Of a stretch of DNA of 64,000 bases, positions 48,991 to 58,565 are shown in pieces. The position numbers and the translations under genes were made by a program. Under the pieces are notes generated by a model. The model was not told the DNA's origin and searched no databases. It saw nothing but the letters and a program-made list of their open reading frames with translations. Within the stretch, counting starts at the first letter, position 1. Each line of letters opens with the position of its first letter. Source of the stretch: an uncultured Flavobacterium sp. (lineage in GTDB: Bacteria; Bacteroidota; Bacteroidia; Flavobacteriales; Flavobacteriaceae); assembly GCF_946478785.1 (NCBI RefSeq), contig NZ_CAMLDD010000011.1:78877-142876 (forward strand). Reading direction: 5' to 3'.

Positions 48991-50883
48991 ATGAAGAAAA
49001 TTACATTTTCGATTATTTTACTTTTATTAGTGAGTATTTCGGCCGTATCCCAAAGAAAGTACGATGAAATAGTTACTACTGAGAACAACGTGCAGGATTT
49101 AGTGCAAAACCAAATTACAGGAATAGTTGTTTTTAAAGAAGGGGGAACTGTAAAAGGTTTAAATCCAGAAACTAAACAAGTTGTCTGGGCGTTGACAAAA
49201 GACGATTTTGGAAGTACATCAGCAGGAGATATTTTAACAGATCCTGATTTTGGAAAAGTTTTTAAAGATAAAAGTGCTTTAACCAGTGTTCCCGGCAGTC
49301 CTTATGTTGAAGCTTATATCAATAATAAGTATATTATCATTAATACTGATTCTGGTAAAATTGTGTACAATTCTTCTAAAGAATCTTTTTGGGTAACACA
49401 ATCAGATTTTATCCCTGAAACGAATGAGTATTTACTTACTTTAAAAAAAGACGGGGACATGGCAATTGCATTATTGGATATGCAAACAGGAGAATTAAAA
49501 TGGAATACAACTGTTGACAAAGCAAAATCATTGTTTAGTTTTTCTTTTAAAGAGTCTGCAAATACTAACATTGCAACTGTGCATGGCTCGGTAATTTATT
49601 ATTTATTGTACGGAAAGTTATATTCTTTTGACAGAAGTTCAGGAAAATTAAACTGGAAAGGAGAAGAAGATTATTCCAAATTCTTTTTAACTCAGAATGA
49701 TAAAAACATTGTTGTTGTTAATAATACAGGAACTTTCTCTACGAAACAATATTTAAATGTTTTAAATACAGAGAACGGGAAAAGTATCTGGAAAGAATCT
49801 ATAAAAACGAAAAGAGTTGTTTATATGGAAGATTGGGGATCAAAATTATTAATTGCACACTACAGTGGTTTTAATTTTTATGATTTAATTACAGGAGAAA
49901 AAATTTGGAAAAAAGATGCACGTGGTGATGGTTTGAAAAGAGTTATTCCTATTGAACAAGATTTCCTGTACGTTGCTGAGAATGAGATGATGCTCATTAA
50001 TAAAGATGGAGAAAAACTTTGGAAAAAATTCATTGAAATTTCTGATGATAAAGAGGATCCAATTTATTATTTAGGAAAAGTGGGTGAGAAAGTAATGTAT
50101 CTTACAGGGACTTATGGAAACATGGTTGACTACAAAACAGGAATAAAACTTTGGAAGCGCAACATTCAATTTGATAAAGACCGTCCTGTTTTGCCAACTT
50201 ATGATGAAGCTACAAATTCTTATCTGGTGTACAATGATGAGAAGTTATATAGATTTGATCCAAGTATTAGCGATAAACCTGAGCCTTTTGCTAAAGTAAA
50301 CATTAAAAAAGAAAAGGAGTTAAACAGTATAGAGCAATTTCCTTGGGGAGTAGTACTTTCTGGTCCTGTTGAAGTAATGGGTGTTAATATGGATGGAACT
50401 ATCAAATATCACCATGTATACACTCAACCTGGAGAAGGTACAAGACGTCTTTTAAAAAGTGCAGCAATTGTAGGAAGTATTGGTTTAGGAGTAGGTTCAG
50501 TAGTAAGTGATATAAAAGGTGCTGAATTAACAATGACATATCGTGATTCTTCAGGAAACATGAGATCTACAGTTGTAAAAAAGGAAGATAAAACCAACCA
50601 GGATCAGGCAAAAGCTTATGCAGCCGGAGCAGCAGCTTTAGGATTAGTAGCGGCTAAGTTTAATTCTCGTTTCAATGCAATGAAGCAAAACAGAGATTTC
50701 TCTTATATTTTTGCAAAAGCGGATACCGGAGAAAAAGTATTGATAAAAGTTAGCAAATCAGATGGAGTAGAAGTGGATAAAATTATATTTACTAATAATC
50801 ATCCACTATATGAGGTTGATCCGGCTACACAAAACATTTTTTATGCTTCTGATAAGTCAATTCAAATTTTTAATAAAAAATAA
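48991..50883 (+). CDS. Exported PQQ-like beta-propeller protein
   Basis: A 630-residue protein with a signal peptide (MKKITFSIILLLLVSISAVS) and an eight-blade-type propeller of PQQ-like repeats, each ending in a WK/WN motif: TKQVVWALTKDDFG, GELKWNTTVD, GKLNWKGEEDYS, GKSIWKESIKT, GEKIWKKDARGDG, GEKLWKKFIE, GIKLWKRNIQF (about 40-420). A Gly- and Ala-rich hydrophobic segment (KSAAIVGSIGLGVGSVVSD, about 490-508, and AYAAGAAALGLVAA near 546-559) follows, perhaps membrane-interacting. Role unknown; propellers of this sort scaffold envelope complexes. Confidence 0.85.
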   Translation: MKKITFSIILLLLVSISAVSQRKYDEIVTTENNVQDLVQNQITGIVVFKEGGTVKGLNPETKQVVWALTKDDFGSTSAGDILTDPDFGKVFKDKSALTSVPGSPYVEAYINNKYIIINTDSGKIVYNSSKESFWVTQSDFIPETNEYLLTLKKDGDMAIALLDMQTGELKWNTTVDKAKSLFSFSFKESANTNIATVHGSVIYYLLYGKLYSFDRSSGKLNWKGEEDYSKFFLTQNDKNIVVVNNTGTFSTKQYLNVLNTENGKSIWKESIKTKRVVYMEDWGSKLLIAHYSGFNFYDLITGEKIWKKDARGDGLKRVIPIEQDFLYVAENEMMLINKDGEKLWKKFIEISDDKEDPIYYLGKVGEKVMYLTGTYGNMVDYKTGIKLWKRNIQFDKDRPVLPTYDEATNSYLVYNDEKLYRFDPSISDKPEPFAKVNIKKEKELNSIEQFPWGVVLSGPVEVMGVNMDGTIKYHHVYTQPGEGTRRLLKSAAIVGSIGLGVGSVVSDIKGAELTMTYRDSSGNMRSTVVKKEDKTNQDQAKAYAAGAAALGLVAAKFNSRFNAMKQNRDFSYIFAKADTGEKVLIKVSKSDGVEVDKIIFTNNHPLYEVDPATQNIFYASDKSIQIFNKK

Positions 50884-50901
50884 AAAAATAAAAACTCTAA
50901 G

Positions 50902-50934
50902 GCCATCAGGATATAATTCTGGTGGCTTTTTTTT
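50902..50934 (+). terminator. Intrinsic terminator just before the next start
   Basis: GCCATCAG (50902-50909) pairs with CTGGTGGC (50919-50926) with a T-G wobble, followed by eight T. It ends 5 bp before the ATG at 50939, so the next gene either needs readthrough or its own promoter. Confidence 0.75.
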
Positions 50935-50938
50935 GCCT

Positions 50939-52858
50939 ATGAAAAAAATACTACTCTTAATCGCCTTGCTTGTAATTGGTGCAATTCAGGCACAAGAAAA
51001 AATAAACTCCAAAAAAAAGAAGTTTTATATACCCGTAATTAATTATTCGGAATTTCCTGTTCTTGATAATGCATTAACGCAAACCACTTTTTATCAAATG
51101 GATAAGCGTTTTATACAAGAAGAGCCTATATTGAAGAAAAGATATTTTAATATAGAAGGTTTTATAAAAGACCCTGCAAACGGAAAGCTAAGAATTTATT
51201 TAACCATTGAACTTCCGCAATATAAAGCAACAACAATCGATAGTACATTTAATAAAAAGAATAATGGGTGGGAATTTCAGGCATTTTCTAATTATAGCGT
51301 AAAGATAAAAATGGAGGCGAAATGCGCTGATAAACTTCTGTTGTCCGAGGATTTTAATAGTGTAGAAGCGTATACAATTGGTGTTAGCTCCCAAAAAGAT
51401 AAACTGAGAGATGTGATAGTTACAAATAATAAAAAAATTGCCGAAGCAGAGAAAAATGGTAATTATACTGTTGAAGAGTTAGGTTTGGACACAGTAATTT
51501 ACAGGTCTGTTGAAGCAATACAAAACTATCTTAATTATAAATTACAATATATTAAAGGAGAATCTAAAATAAAGTTTGAATTTGTAACTTCAAAAGGGCA
51601 TTCTGAATATAATCAAATGCTGGCATTTGAAAACGAAATCACTTCTCAGATGGAGAAAGTTACTCTTGAAAAAGGTTTAGATGAAAAATTGCTGACGCCA
51701 CATTTGCAATATCTGGAAAGTTTGTTGGTCAAATACCCGCCTTCGCCTTTAAATGAGAACATTCGGTTTATCGTAACAAACAATTTGGCAGAGACTTATT
51801 TTTTACTTGAAAACAAAGAAAAAGCATTAATGTATGCTAATTTGCTAGTTGAGAACGATAAGCAGGATTCCAGAGGATCTTCAATCGTAAAAAAAGTAAA
51901 TAAAGGCTATTTTGCCGATAAGAAAATAAGAAGCCATACAACCCGTTTTGCTGATCTTCAAAAATTAGGCCTTAAAATAGCAGAAGAAAAAGAAGAAAAA
52001 AGATTGGCATTTTTTGAAAAAATAGAGCAGCAGGATGCAGAATGGGAAACTGAAAAAGCGAACCGTGAAGCAAAACTGGAAAAAACTAAAATCCAAAGAC
52101 ACAATCTGCTGGATTCTATTCCGTATCAGCTTAATGCTAATTTGTTAGCAAAAGTGCTTTCCAATCTTGGAGGAAGTGATGCTTTGAAAAAAATGGAAAA
52201 AGCACATCTTTTTTCTAAACTTACTATTGAAGGGAATAAAGTGCCTCAAACTGAAGAAAAATGGGCAACACACACCCATTATCTTCTTAGAAAAAAAATG
52301 CCTGAAAGCTATTATGAAATAATGAATGGAGCAGATGCCTGGAGTCATGATGACCGTGAAAGTGGTGTAAATGCAAAATGGGCAAAACTTACCTCTTACG
52401 ATCATAATAATTTATCTAAAAATGCTGACTTAGTAAACTTTCTGACTGATTTAAGACTTGATTTATGGAATAATTTTGAAGTTTTGGAAGATGAAATGTA
52501 CGAAGGAAGGTTGTGCTATCATTTGAATTATTTTGAAAAAACACTAAGTACAGGTAACAGAACAATTCCAAAAACTGATTATCATGTTTTTATTGATAAG
52601 GAAAATTTTAATATCATATCTACTGAAAAAACAGAATTTGATAACGGAAATAAAAGTTTCTTCGAGAGAAAACTTTTTGCGGATTATCGACCTGTTGCAG
52701 CATTAAATTCCGGAAAAATTCCTTATAAGATAAATTATGAAATTGAAGATTTTAATGGCGAAACCTTTTATCAGGAACAACGTGAAAAAATTGAAGTAAA
52801 CCCTGTTTTCGGAAATAGAATTTTTATGAAAGAAGTATATTTTGGCGGGTTTAAATAA
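50939..52858 (+). CDS. Large exported protein with LolA-like C-terminal region
   Basis: A 639-residue protein with a signal peptide (MKKILLLIALLVIGAIQA). An unrecognised N-terminal region (about 20-310) is followed by a TPR-like helical stretch (AETYFLLENKEKALMYANLL) and a coiled coil (about 358-385, rich in Glu, Lys and Gln). The C-terminal half (about 400-639, ANLLAKVLSNLGGSDALKKMEK onward, with HVFIDKENFNIISTEKTEFDNG) resembles outer-membrane lipoprotein-sorting or LolA-type domains. It follows the PQQ gene by 55 bp with a terminator between. The start is ATG 50939; upstream in-frame codons run into the terminator. Confidence 0.7.
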   Translation: MKKILLLIALLVIGAIQAQEKINSKKKKFYIPVINYSEFPVLDNALTQTTFYQMDKRFIQEEPILKKRYFNIEGFIKDPANGKLRIYLTIELPQYKATTIDSTFNKKNNGWEFQAFSNYSVKIKMEAKCADKLLLSEDFNSVEAYTIGVSSQKDKLRDVIVTNNKKIAEAEKNGNYTVEELGLDTVIYRSVEAIQNYLNYKLQYIKGESKIKFEFVTSKGHSEYNQMLAFENEITSQMEKVTLEKGLDEKLLTPHLQYLESLLVKYPPSPLNENIRFIVTNNLAETYFLLENKEKALMYANLLVENDKQDSRGSSIVKKVNKGYFADKKIRSHTTRFADLQKLGLKIAEEKEEKRLAFFEKIEQQDAEWETEKANREAKLEKTKIQRHNLLDSIPYQLNANLLAKVLSNLGGSDALKKMEKAHLFSKLTIEGNKVPQTEEKWATHTHYLLRKKMPESYYEIMNGADAWSHDDRESGVNAKWAKLTSYDHNNLSKNADLVNFLTDLRLDLWNNFEVLEDEMYEGRLCYHLNYFEKTLSTGNRTIPKTDYHVFIDKENFNIISTEKTEFDNGNKSFFERKLFADYRPVAALNSGKIPYKINYEIEDFNGETFYQEQREKIEVNPVFGNRIFMKEVYFGGFK

Positions 52859-52877
52859 AACGATTTATTAAAACAAA

Positions 52878-52970
52878 TTATGTTTATTCTCATAAAGAGT
52901 TTATGTATCCTCTTTAAAAAATAAACATAAAAAAAGGACTGAATCTAAAAAGTTAAATTCAGTCCTTTTT
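52878..52970. terminator. Tandem hairpins between convergent genes
   Basis: First hairpin: TTATGTTTATT (52878-52888) with AATAAACATAA (52920-52930), a perfect 11-bp pairing. The second is a terminator: AAAAAGGACTGAAT (52931-52944) with ATTCAGTCCTTTTT (52957-52970). The second is a bidirectional intrinsic terminator; the first is directly adjacent to it. Confidence 0.75.
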
Positions 52971-52988
52971 TATTACAACAAAAAATGG

Positions 52989-53789
52989 TTATTGTTTGAT
53001 AAATTTAACCGAAGTACTCAAATTTTCTAGTTTTAATAGATAAATTCCTTTAGCTAACCCAGAAATTTCAATACTTTCAGAAGAGTTATTTTTAGCTCTT
53101 TTTACTGTTTTCCCATCAATAGAATAAATAATATAAGAAGCGTCTTTATAGTCACTGTTTAGTCTTATTTCATCTTTCGATACAAACTCAATCGGGTTGG
53201 TTTTTTTATTAAAATCAACAGTACTTAGAGTGCTTTTTTTAGCAATAATTACGTTATCGAAATAAATTACAGTACCATCAAACATAGATCCGGCAATAAA
53301 ATTAACGGCCATGGTTACAGATGTAGTTGGTGCTTGAAATTGTGCTATTTTAAAATCATAGGTTACAGTTTTCCATACTCCATATTCCTTAGTTATCATA
53401 TCAGGCATTGGAGAAGCAAAAATAGCACCTCCCTGCGTCACTTTGGTAATTTCATAAGATAGATTGCTTATATTGAAGAAGCTAGGAGTTATTACAGGGA
53501 TGTAATAATCAAATTTTAATGTGTATTCTTGTGTGTCTGATAAAGTAAATTCCTGTTTGAATTGTAAATTTGGCATCATGCCCATATCTGAGTCTCCTAA
53601 AGTCATTCCTTTAAGACTTGAAGTTCCTTCATTTTTAATTGTCTCTTCTTTAGAAGTAGAACCAAATTGTATTGTCCATGAATCAGGAGTTGTGGATGTA
53701 AACTGCTCAAAACTTCCGTTTTGAATCAGGTTTTGGCTCTCTGCTACGCCTACTGAAAGTAAAGCTAAAATAAGTAATTTTGTTTTCAT
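52989..53789 (-). CDS. Type IX secretion cargo with carbohydrate-binding-like domain
   Basis: A 266-residue protein with a signal peptide (MKTKLLILALLSVGVAES). A jelly-roll domain (about 19-175, starting NLIQNGSFEQFTSTTPDSWT) resembles family-22/CBM-type modules. A C-terminal type A sorting domain follows (about 195-266: RLNSDYKDASYIIYSIDGKT, then SIEISGLAKGIYLLKLEN to KFIKQ). It should be exported by the type IX system to the surface or medium. No catalytic domain is visible, so a binding or surface role is likely. Confidence 0.82.
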   Translation of the reverse strand: MKTKLLILALLSVGVAESQNLIQNGSFEQFTSTTPDSWTIQFGSTSKEETIKNEGTSSLKGMTLGDSDMGMMPNLQFKQEFTLSDTQEYTLKFDYYIPVITPSFFNISNLSYEITKVTQGGAIFASPMPDMITKEYGVWKTVTYDFKIAQFQAPTTSVTMAVNFIAGSMFDGTVIYFDNVIIAKKSTLSTVDFNKKTNPIEFVSKDEIRLNSDYKDASYIIYSIDGKTVKRAKNNSSESIEISGLAKGIYLLKLENLSTSVKFIKQ

Positions 53790-54054
53790 ATGTATGTGTT
53801 AAATTTTTGCCGAAAATACAATAATAAACTTACAATTTAAGGTCCTGTATTAGTTTTTTTAACATGATTTTTTGTCTTTACTGATGTTTGTTTTTGAATT
53901 TTATTTTATTTCTTTCATAATGAGTGATTTGCATATTTGTAAGACAGTATTTATGTTTTGGTTTAGCTGAATTCATCTGCTTCCTTTTTTTTATTCTCTT
54001 TCATTATTTCCTCAAAATTCCTTACTTTCGCACCTCGTTTAAGAAAAGGATAAA

Positions 54055-57000
54055 ATGAGTACAAAATTTACTGAATACAAAGGACTTGACCTGCCAACGG
54101 TAGCGTCGGAAGTTCTTGATTTTTGGAAGAAAGAAAATATATTTGAAAAGAGTGTAACTACTCGCGAAGGTGCAGAGCCTTACGTATTTTTTGAAGGTCC
54201 GCCTTCAGCAAACGGATTACCGGGAATTCACCATGTGATGGCGCGTGCAATTAAAGATATTTTTTGCAGATATAAAACTCAGAAAGGTTTTCAGGTTAAA
54301 AGAAAAGCAGGCTGGGATACTCACGGTTTGCCTGTAGAATTAGGTACCGAAAAAGAACTTGGAATTACAAAAGAAGATATTGGTAAAACAATTTCTATCG
54401 AAGAATATAACGAAGCGTGTAAAAAAACCGTAATGCGTTATACCGACGTATGGAATGATTTGACCGAAAAAATGGGTTATTGGGTTGATATGGAAGATCC
54501 ATATGTGACTTATAAACCAAAATACATGGAGTCTGTTTGGTGGCTTTTGAAACAAATCTACGATAAAGGTTTGTTGTACAAAGGTTACACGATTCAGCCT
54601 TATTCTCCTAAAGCCGGAACAGGATTGTCTTCTCACGAGGTAAATCAGCCTGGTGCTTACAGAGATGTTACGGATACTACGATTGTGGCCCAATTCAAAA
54701 CTTTACCAGAAACATTGCCTTCGTTTTTACAAGGTTTTGGAGATATTCACATTCTGGCCTGGACGACTACGCCATGGACATTACCATCAAATACAGCCTT
54801 GACAGTTGGACCAAAAATCGATTATGTTTTAGTAAAAACCTTCAATCAATATACTTTTGAGCCAATCAATGTTATTTTGGCTAAAAATCTTGTTGGAAAG
54901 CAATTCGGAAAAGGATTTTTCTTAAGTGAAGACGACACTGATTTTGACAATGTGAAAAATGGCGACAAGCAACTTCCGTATAAAATCTTAGCAGAAGCAA
55001 AAGGTACGGATTTAGTTGAAATCCGTTACGAACAATTATTACCATACGTATTGCCTTATCAAAATGCTGAAAATGCATTTAGAGTAATTGCCGGCGATTT
55101 TGTTACTACAGAAGACGGAACAGGAGTTGTACATACTGCTCCGACTTTTGGTGCTGATGATGCTAAAGTAGCAAAAGAAGCGAAACCGGAAGTGCCACCA
55201 ATGTTGGTATTAGACGAAAATGGAACTGCAGTTCCATTGGTAGATTTACAAGGAAAGTTCACTTCACATTTAGGTGATTTGGCCGGTAAATATGTAAAAA
55301 ACGAATATTATGATGCAGGTCAGGCGCCAGAGCGTTCTGTCGATGTTGAAATTGCTATTCGTTTAAAAGAAGAAAATAAAGCATTTAAAGTTGAAAAATA
55401 CGTGCACAGTTATCCACATAGCTGGAGAACTGATGAGCCGTTATTATATTATCCATTAGACTCCTGGTTCATTAAAGTAACCGATGTAAAAGATAGAATG
55501 TTCGACCTGAACGAAACTATCAATTGGAAACCTAAGTCTACTGGTGAAGGACGTTTTGGAAATTGGTTGAAAAATGCCAACGACTGGAACTTATCTCGTT
55601 CTAGATATTGGGGTATTCCGTTGCCAATTTGGAGAACAGAAGACAAAAAAGAAGAAGTTCTTATTGGTTCTGTTGAGGAATTGTACAATGCGATTGAAAA
55701 ATCTATTGAAGCTGGTTTTCAAAAAGAAAATCCGTTTAAAGGTTTTGAAATCGGAAATATGTCTGAAACAAATTATGATTTAATCGATTTGCATAAAAAT
55801 GTTGTCGATCAAATTACTTTAGTTTCAGCTTCAGGCCAGCCAATGAAACGCGAAAGTGATTTAATTGACGTTTGGTTTGATTCTGGAGCAATGCCTTACG
55901 CCCAATGGCATTATCCTTTTGAGAATAAAGATAAAATTGACGAGAATAAAGATTTTCCTGCGAATTTCATCGCAGAAGGTGTAGATCAGACTCGTGGATG
56001 GTTTTATACTTTACACGCTATCGGAACATTGGTTTTTGATAAAGTAGCGTATAAAAATGTAGTTTCGAATGGTTTGGTTCTGGATAAAAACGGACAGAAA
56101 ATGTCGAAACGTTTAGGTAATGCCACAGATCCTTTTGAAACCATTGCAGAATATGGTCCGGATGCCACACGCTGGTATATGATTTCTAACGCAAATCCTT
56201 GGGACAACTTAAAATTTGATATTGAAGGAATTGCTGAGGTTCGTCGTAAATTCTTCGGAACTTTATACAACACTTACTCTTTCTTTTCGTTATATGCGAA
56301 TATTGACGGGTTTAAATACGCTGAAGTGGAAATTCCGTTAAACGAAAGACCTGAAATCGATCAATGGATTATATCTGAATTGCATACCTTAATCAAATTT
56401 GTTGATGAATGTTATGCAGATTACGAACCAACAAAAGCGACGAGAGCAATTTCTGACTTCGTTCAGGAAAACCTTAGTAACTGGTACGTTCGTTTATGCC
56501 GTCGTCGTTTCTGGAAAGGTGAATATGCTCATGATAAAATTGCTGCTTATCAAACGCTTTACACTTGTTTATTGACGATCAGTAAATTAAGTGCTCCTGT
56601 AGCTCCTTTTTTCATGGATAAATTGTACAGAGATTTAACAGCTTCTACGAGAACTGAGGATTTTGCTAGTGTTCACTTAGCTGAATTCCCAAAATTTGTC
56701 GAAAACTTTGTTAATAAAACGTTGGAAAGCAAAATGCAGAAGGCGCAGACTATTTCATCTTTGGTTTTATCACTTCGTAAAAAGGAAATGATTAAGGTTC
56801 GTCAACCTTTGAAAAAGGTAATGATTCCGGTACTTGACGAGAATCAGAGAGCTGAAATTGAAGCGATTTCTGACCTTATAAAAGCCGAAGTAAACGTGAA
56901 AGAAATTGAACTTTTAGACGATGCTTCGGGTATCTTAGTAAAACAAATCAAACCTAATTTTAAAGCATTAGGGCCACGTTTTGGTAAAGATATGGGGCTG

Positions 57001-57456
57001 ATTTCTAAAGAGATACAATCTTTTTCGGCGGAACAGATTAATAAATTGGATAAGGAAGGCTCGTTAGATATTGTTATTGCTGGAAATAGTGTAACTTTAT
57101 CTCTGGAAGACGTCGAAATAACATCCCAGGATATTGAAGGCTGGCTGGTTGCAAATTCAAACGGAATTACAGTTGCACTTGACATTACAATATCTGAAGA
57201 ATTGAAAAATGAAGGAATCGCAAGAGAATTAGTAAACAGAATTCAGAATATCCGTAAAGATTCAGGATTTGAGGTTACTGATAAGATTAAAGTTCAGATA
57301 AAAAGAAACGGTCTTTTAGAAGAGGCGATTCTGAAAAATGAAGACTATATTAAGTCTGAGACATTAACAGATAGTTTGAGCTTTGTGGATGCTTTGGAAA
57401 GCGGCACAGAAATTGAGTTTGATGATATTAAAACAATGATATTAATTTCAAAATAA
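54055..57456 (+). CDS. ileS: Isoleucyl-tRNA synthetase, IleRS2-type with GIHH signature
   Basis: Charges tRNA(Ile) with isoleucine; cytosolic class I synthetase. The 1133 residues match the longer eukaryote-like (type 2) IleRS. The first signature reads PSANGLPGIHHVMAR, with G57-I-H-H60 where class I enzymes have HxGH. The second signature is KMSKR at 682-686. The editing domain (about 200-430) includes HILAWTTTPWTLPSN. IleRS2 is tolerant to mupirocin, and a GxHH swap of the signature has been tied to very high resistance in some IleRS2. It is followed after 6 bp by the DksA-like gene. Confidence 0.96.
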   Translation: MSTKFTEYKGLDLPTVASEVLDFWKKENIFEKSVTTREGAEPYVFFEGPPSANGLPGIHHVMARAIKDIFCRYKTQKGFQVKRKAGWDTHGLPVELGTEKELGITKEDIGKTISIEEYNEACKKTVMRYTDVWNDLTEKMGYWVDMEDPYVTYKPKYMESVWWLLKQIYDKGLLYKGYTIQPYSPKAGTGLSSHEVNQPGAYRDVTDTTIVAQFKTLPETLPSFLQGFGDIHILAWTTTPWTLPSNTALTVGPKIDYVLVKTFNQYTFEPINVILAKNLVGKQFGKGFFLSEDDTDFDNVKNGDKQLPYKILAEAKGTDLVEIRYEQLLPYVLPYQNAENAFRVIAGDFVTTEDGTGVVHTAPTFGADDAKVAKEAKPEVPPMLVLDENGTAVPLVDLQGKFTSHLGDLAGKYVKNEYYDAGQAPERSVDVEIAIRLKEENKAFKVEKYVHSYPHSWRTDEPLLYYPLDSWFIKVTDVKDRMFDLNETINWKPKSTGEGRFGNWLKNANDWNLSRSRYWGIPLPIWRTEDKKEEVLIGSVEELYNAIEKSIEAGFQKENPFKGFEIGNMSETNYDLIDLHKNVVDQITLVSASGQPMKRESDLIDVWFDSGAMPYAQWHYPFENKDKIDENKDFPANFIAEGVDQTRGWFYTLHAIGTLVFDKVAYKNVVSNGLVLDKNGQKMSKRLGNATDPFETIAEYGPDATRWYMISNANPWDNLKFDIEGIAEVRRKFFGTLYNTYSFFSLYANIDGFKYAEVEIPLNERPEIDQWIISELHTLIKFVDECYADYEPTKATRAISDFVQENLSNWYVRLCRRRFWKGEYAHDKIAAYQTLYTCLLTISKLSAPVAPFFMDKLYRDLTASTRTEDFASVHLAEFPKFVENFVNKTLESKMQKAQTISSLVLSLRKKEMIKVRQPLKKVMIPVLDENQRAEIEAISDLIKAEVNVKEIELLDDASGILVKQIKPNFKALGPRFGKDMGLISKEIQSFSAEQINKLDKEGSLDIVIAGNSVTLSLEDVEITSQDIEGWLVANSNGITVALDITISEELKNEGIARELVNRIQNIRKDSGFEVTDKIKVQIKRNGLLEEAILKNEDYIKSETLTDSLSFVDALESGTEIEFDDIKTMILISK

Positions 57457-57462
57457 TATAAA

Positions 57463-57843
57463 ATGATAGATGAAATTACAAGATACTCAGATGCTGATTT
57501 AGCAGAGTTCAAAGAAATAATCCAGGCAAAAATAAAAAAAGCACAAGAAGATCTTGATCTAATCAAAAGTGCCTATATGAATGATTTGAATAACGGAACA
57601 GACGATACGTCTCCAACATTCAAGGCATTCGAAGAAGGAAGCGAAACAATGTCAAAAGAAGCAAACTCACAGTTGGCTATCAGACAGGAAAAGTTTATAC
57701 GCGACCTGAAAAACGCATTATTCCGTGTTGAAAACAAAACATATGGTATCTGTAAAGTAACAGGTAAATTAATCGGTAAAGAAAGACTTAAAATCGTTCC
57801 TCATGCTACAATGAGTATCGAAGCTAAAAATCTGCAACGATAA
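57463..57843 (+). CDS. DksA/TraR family protein lacking the zinc-finger cysteines
   Basis: A 126-residue protein with the long coiled-coil part of DksA/TraR (about 8-75) and a globular C-terminus: FIRDLKNALFRVENKTYGIC near 83-102, then GKLIGKERLKIVPHATMSIE near 106-125. DksA binds RNA polymerase and alters initiation with ppGpp. The two CxxC pairs of canonical DksA are absent; only one Cys (YGIC) remains, a state common in this phylum. The tip acidic motif is also not obvious (NNGTDDTSP). It is 6 bp after ileS and probably co-transcribed. Confidence 0.85.
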   Translation: MIDEITRYSDADLAEFKEIIQAKIKKAQEDLDLIKSAYMNDLNNGTDDTSPTFKAFEEGSETMSKEANSQLAIRQEKFIRDLKNALFRVENKTYGICKVTGKLIGKERLKIVPHATMSIEAKNLQR

Positions 57844-57866
57844 TCACCTTAAATTACAAAAGAATT

Positions 57867-57892
57867 AACGCTCCAGTAGGGGCGTTTTTTTT
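57867..57892 (+). terminator. Intrinsic terminator after the DksA-like gene
   Basis: AACGCTCC (57867-57874) pairs with GGGGCGTT (57879-57886), then eight T. It separates the ileS transcript from lspA. Confidence 0.8.
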
Positions 57893-57931
57893 GATTTAAT
57901 TGTTACTTTTGCTCATCAAAAAAATTATAAA

Positions 57932-58531
57932 ATGTCATTACGAAAAGCGTATCTTCTTATATTCCTAGTTTTACTTGTCGATCAAATTTCTAAAATCTAT
58001 GTAAAAACCAATTTTATTTTAGGTGAAGAGGTTACAGTTTTTAATTGGTTTAAAATTCACTTTATAGAAAATGAAGGAATGGCATGGGGTACTAAAATAC
58101 CTGGGGAATACGGAAAATTAATCCTGACAGTTTTTAGGATATTTGCGGTTTTCGGAATAGGCTATTGGTTGTATGATTCAATAAAAAAGAAGGCTTCCTC
58201 CTATTTGGTTGTAGCAATCGCACTAATTTTTGCAGGTGCTGCAGGAAATATTCTGGATTCTGTATTCTATGGAGTTGTTTTTGATGACAGTTATAATAAT
58301 TTAGCAACTCCCTTTTCTCCGGAACCTTATGGAGCCTGGTTTCATGGCTTAGTGGTAGATATGTTTTATTTTCCTATCTGGAAAGGCGATCTGCCTCAGT
58401 GGATACCATTTTTTGGAGGGAAACGATTTGAGTTCTTTAATGCTATTTTTAATGTTGCCGATGTGGCGATTTCTACAGGTGTTGGTATTTTACTTGTTTT
58501 TAATAAAAGAGCTTTTCCAAAAACGACATAA
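57932..58531 (+). CDS. lspA: Lipoprotein signal peptidase (signal peptidase II)
   Basis: Inner-membrane aspartyl protease that removes signal peptides from prolipoproteins. The 199-residue protein has four transmembrane helices. Conserved parts are LVDQISKIYVKTNF near 15-28, ENEGMAWG near 50-57, AGAAGNILDSVFYG near 104-117 (first catalytic Asp; family GNxxDR reads GNILDS here) and FNVADVAISTG near 178-188 (second catalytic Asp). An inserted loop (about 118-165) is typical of flavobacterial LspA. Confidence 0.93.
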   Translation: MSLRKAYLLIFLVLLVDQISKIYVKTNFILGEEVTVFNWFKIHFIENEGMAWGTKIPGEYGKLILTVFRIFAVFGIGYWLYDSIKKKASSYLVVAIALIFAGAAGNILDSVFYGVVFDDSYNNLATPFSPEPYGAWFHGLVVDMFYFPIWKGDLPQWIPFFGGKRFEFFNAIFNVADVAISTGVGILLVFNKRAFPKTT

Positions 58532-58565
58532 TTTTAAAATTTCAATCCCAAGGTGTAGTCGGGAT

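Noticed and set aside
54340..54693. 117-codon minus-strand ORF opposite ileS
   Set aside because: It lies wholly inside a strongly conserved ileS coding region and its translation has no domain-like features; it is a shadow frame.
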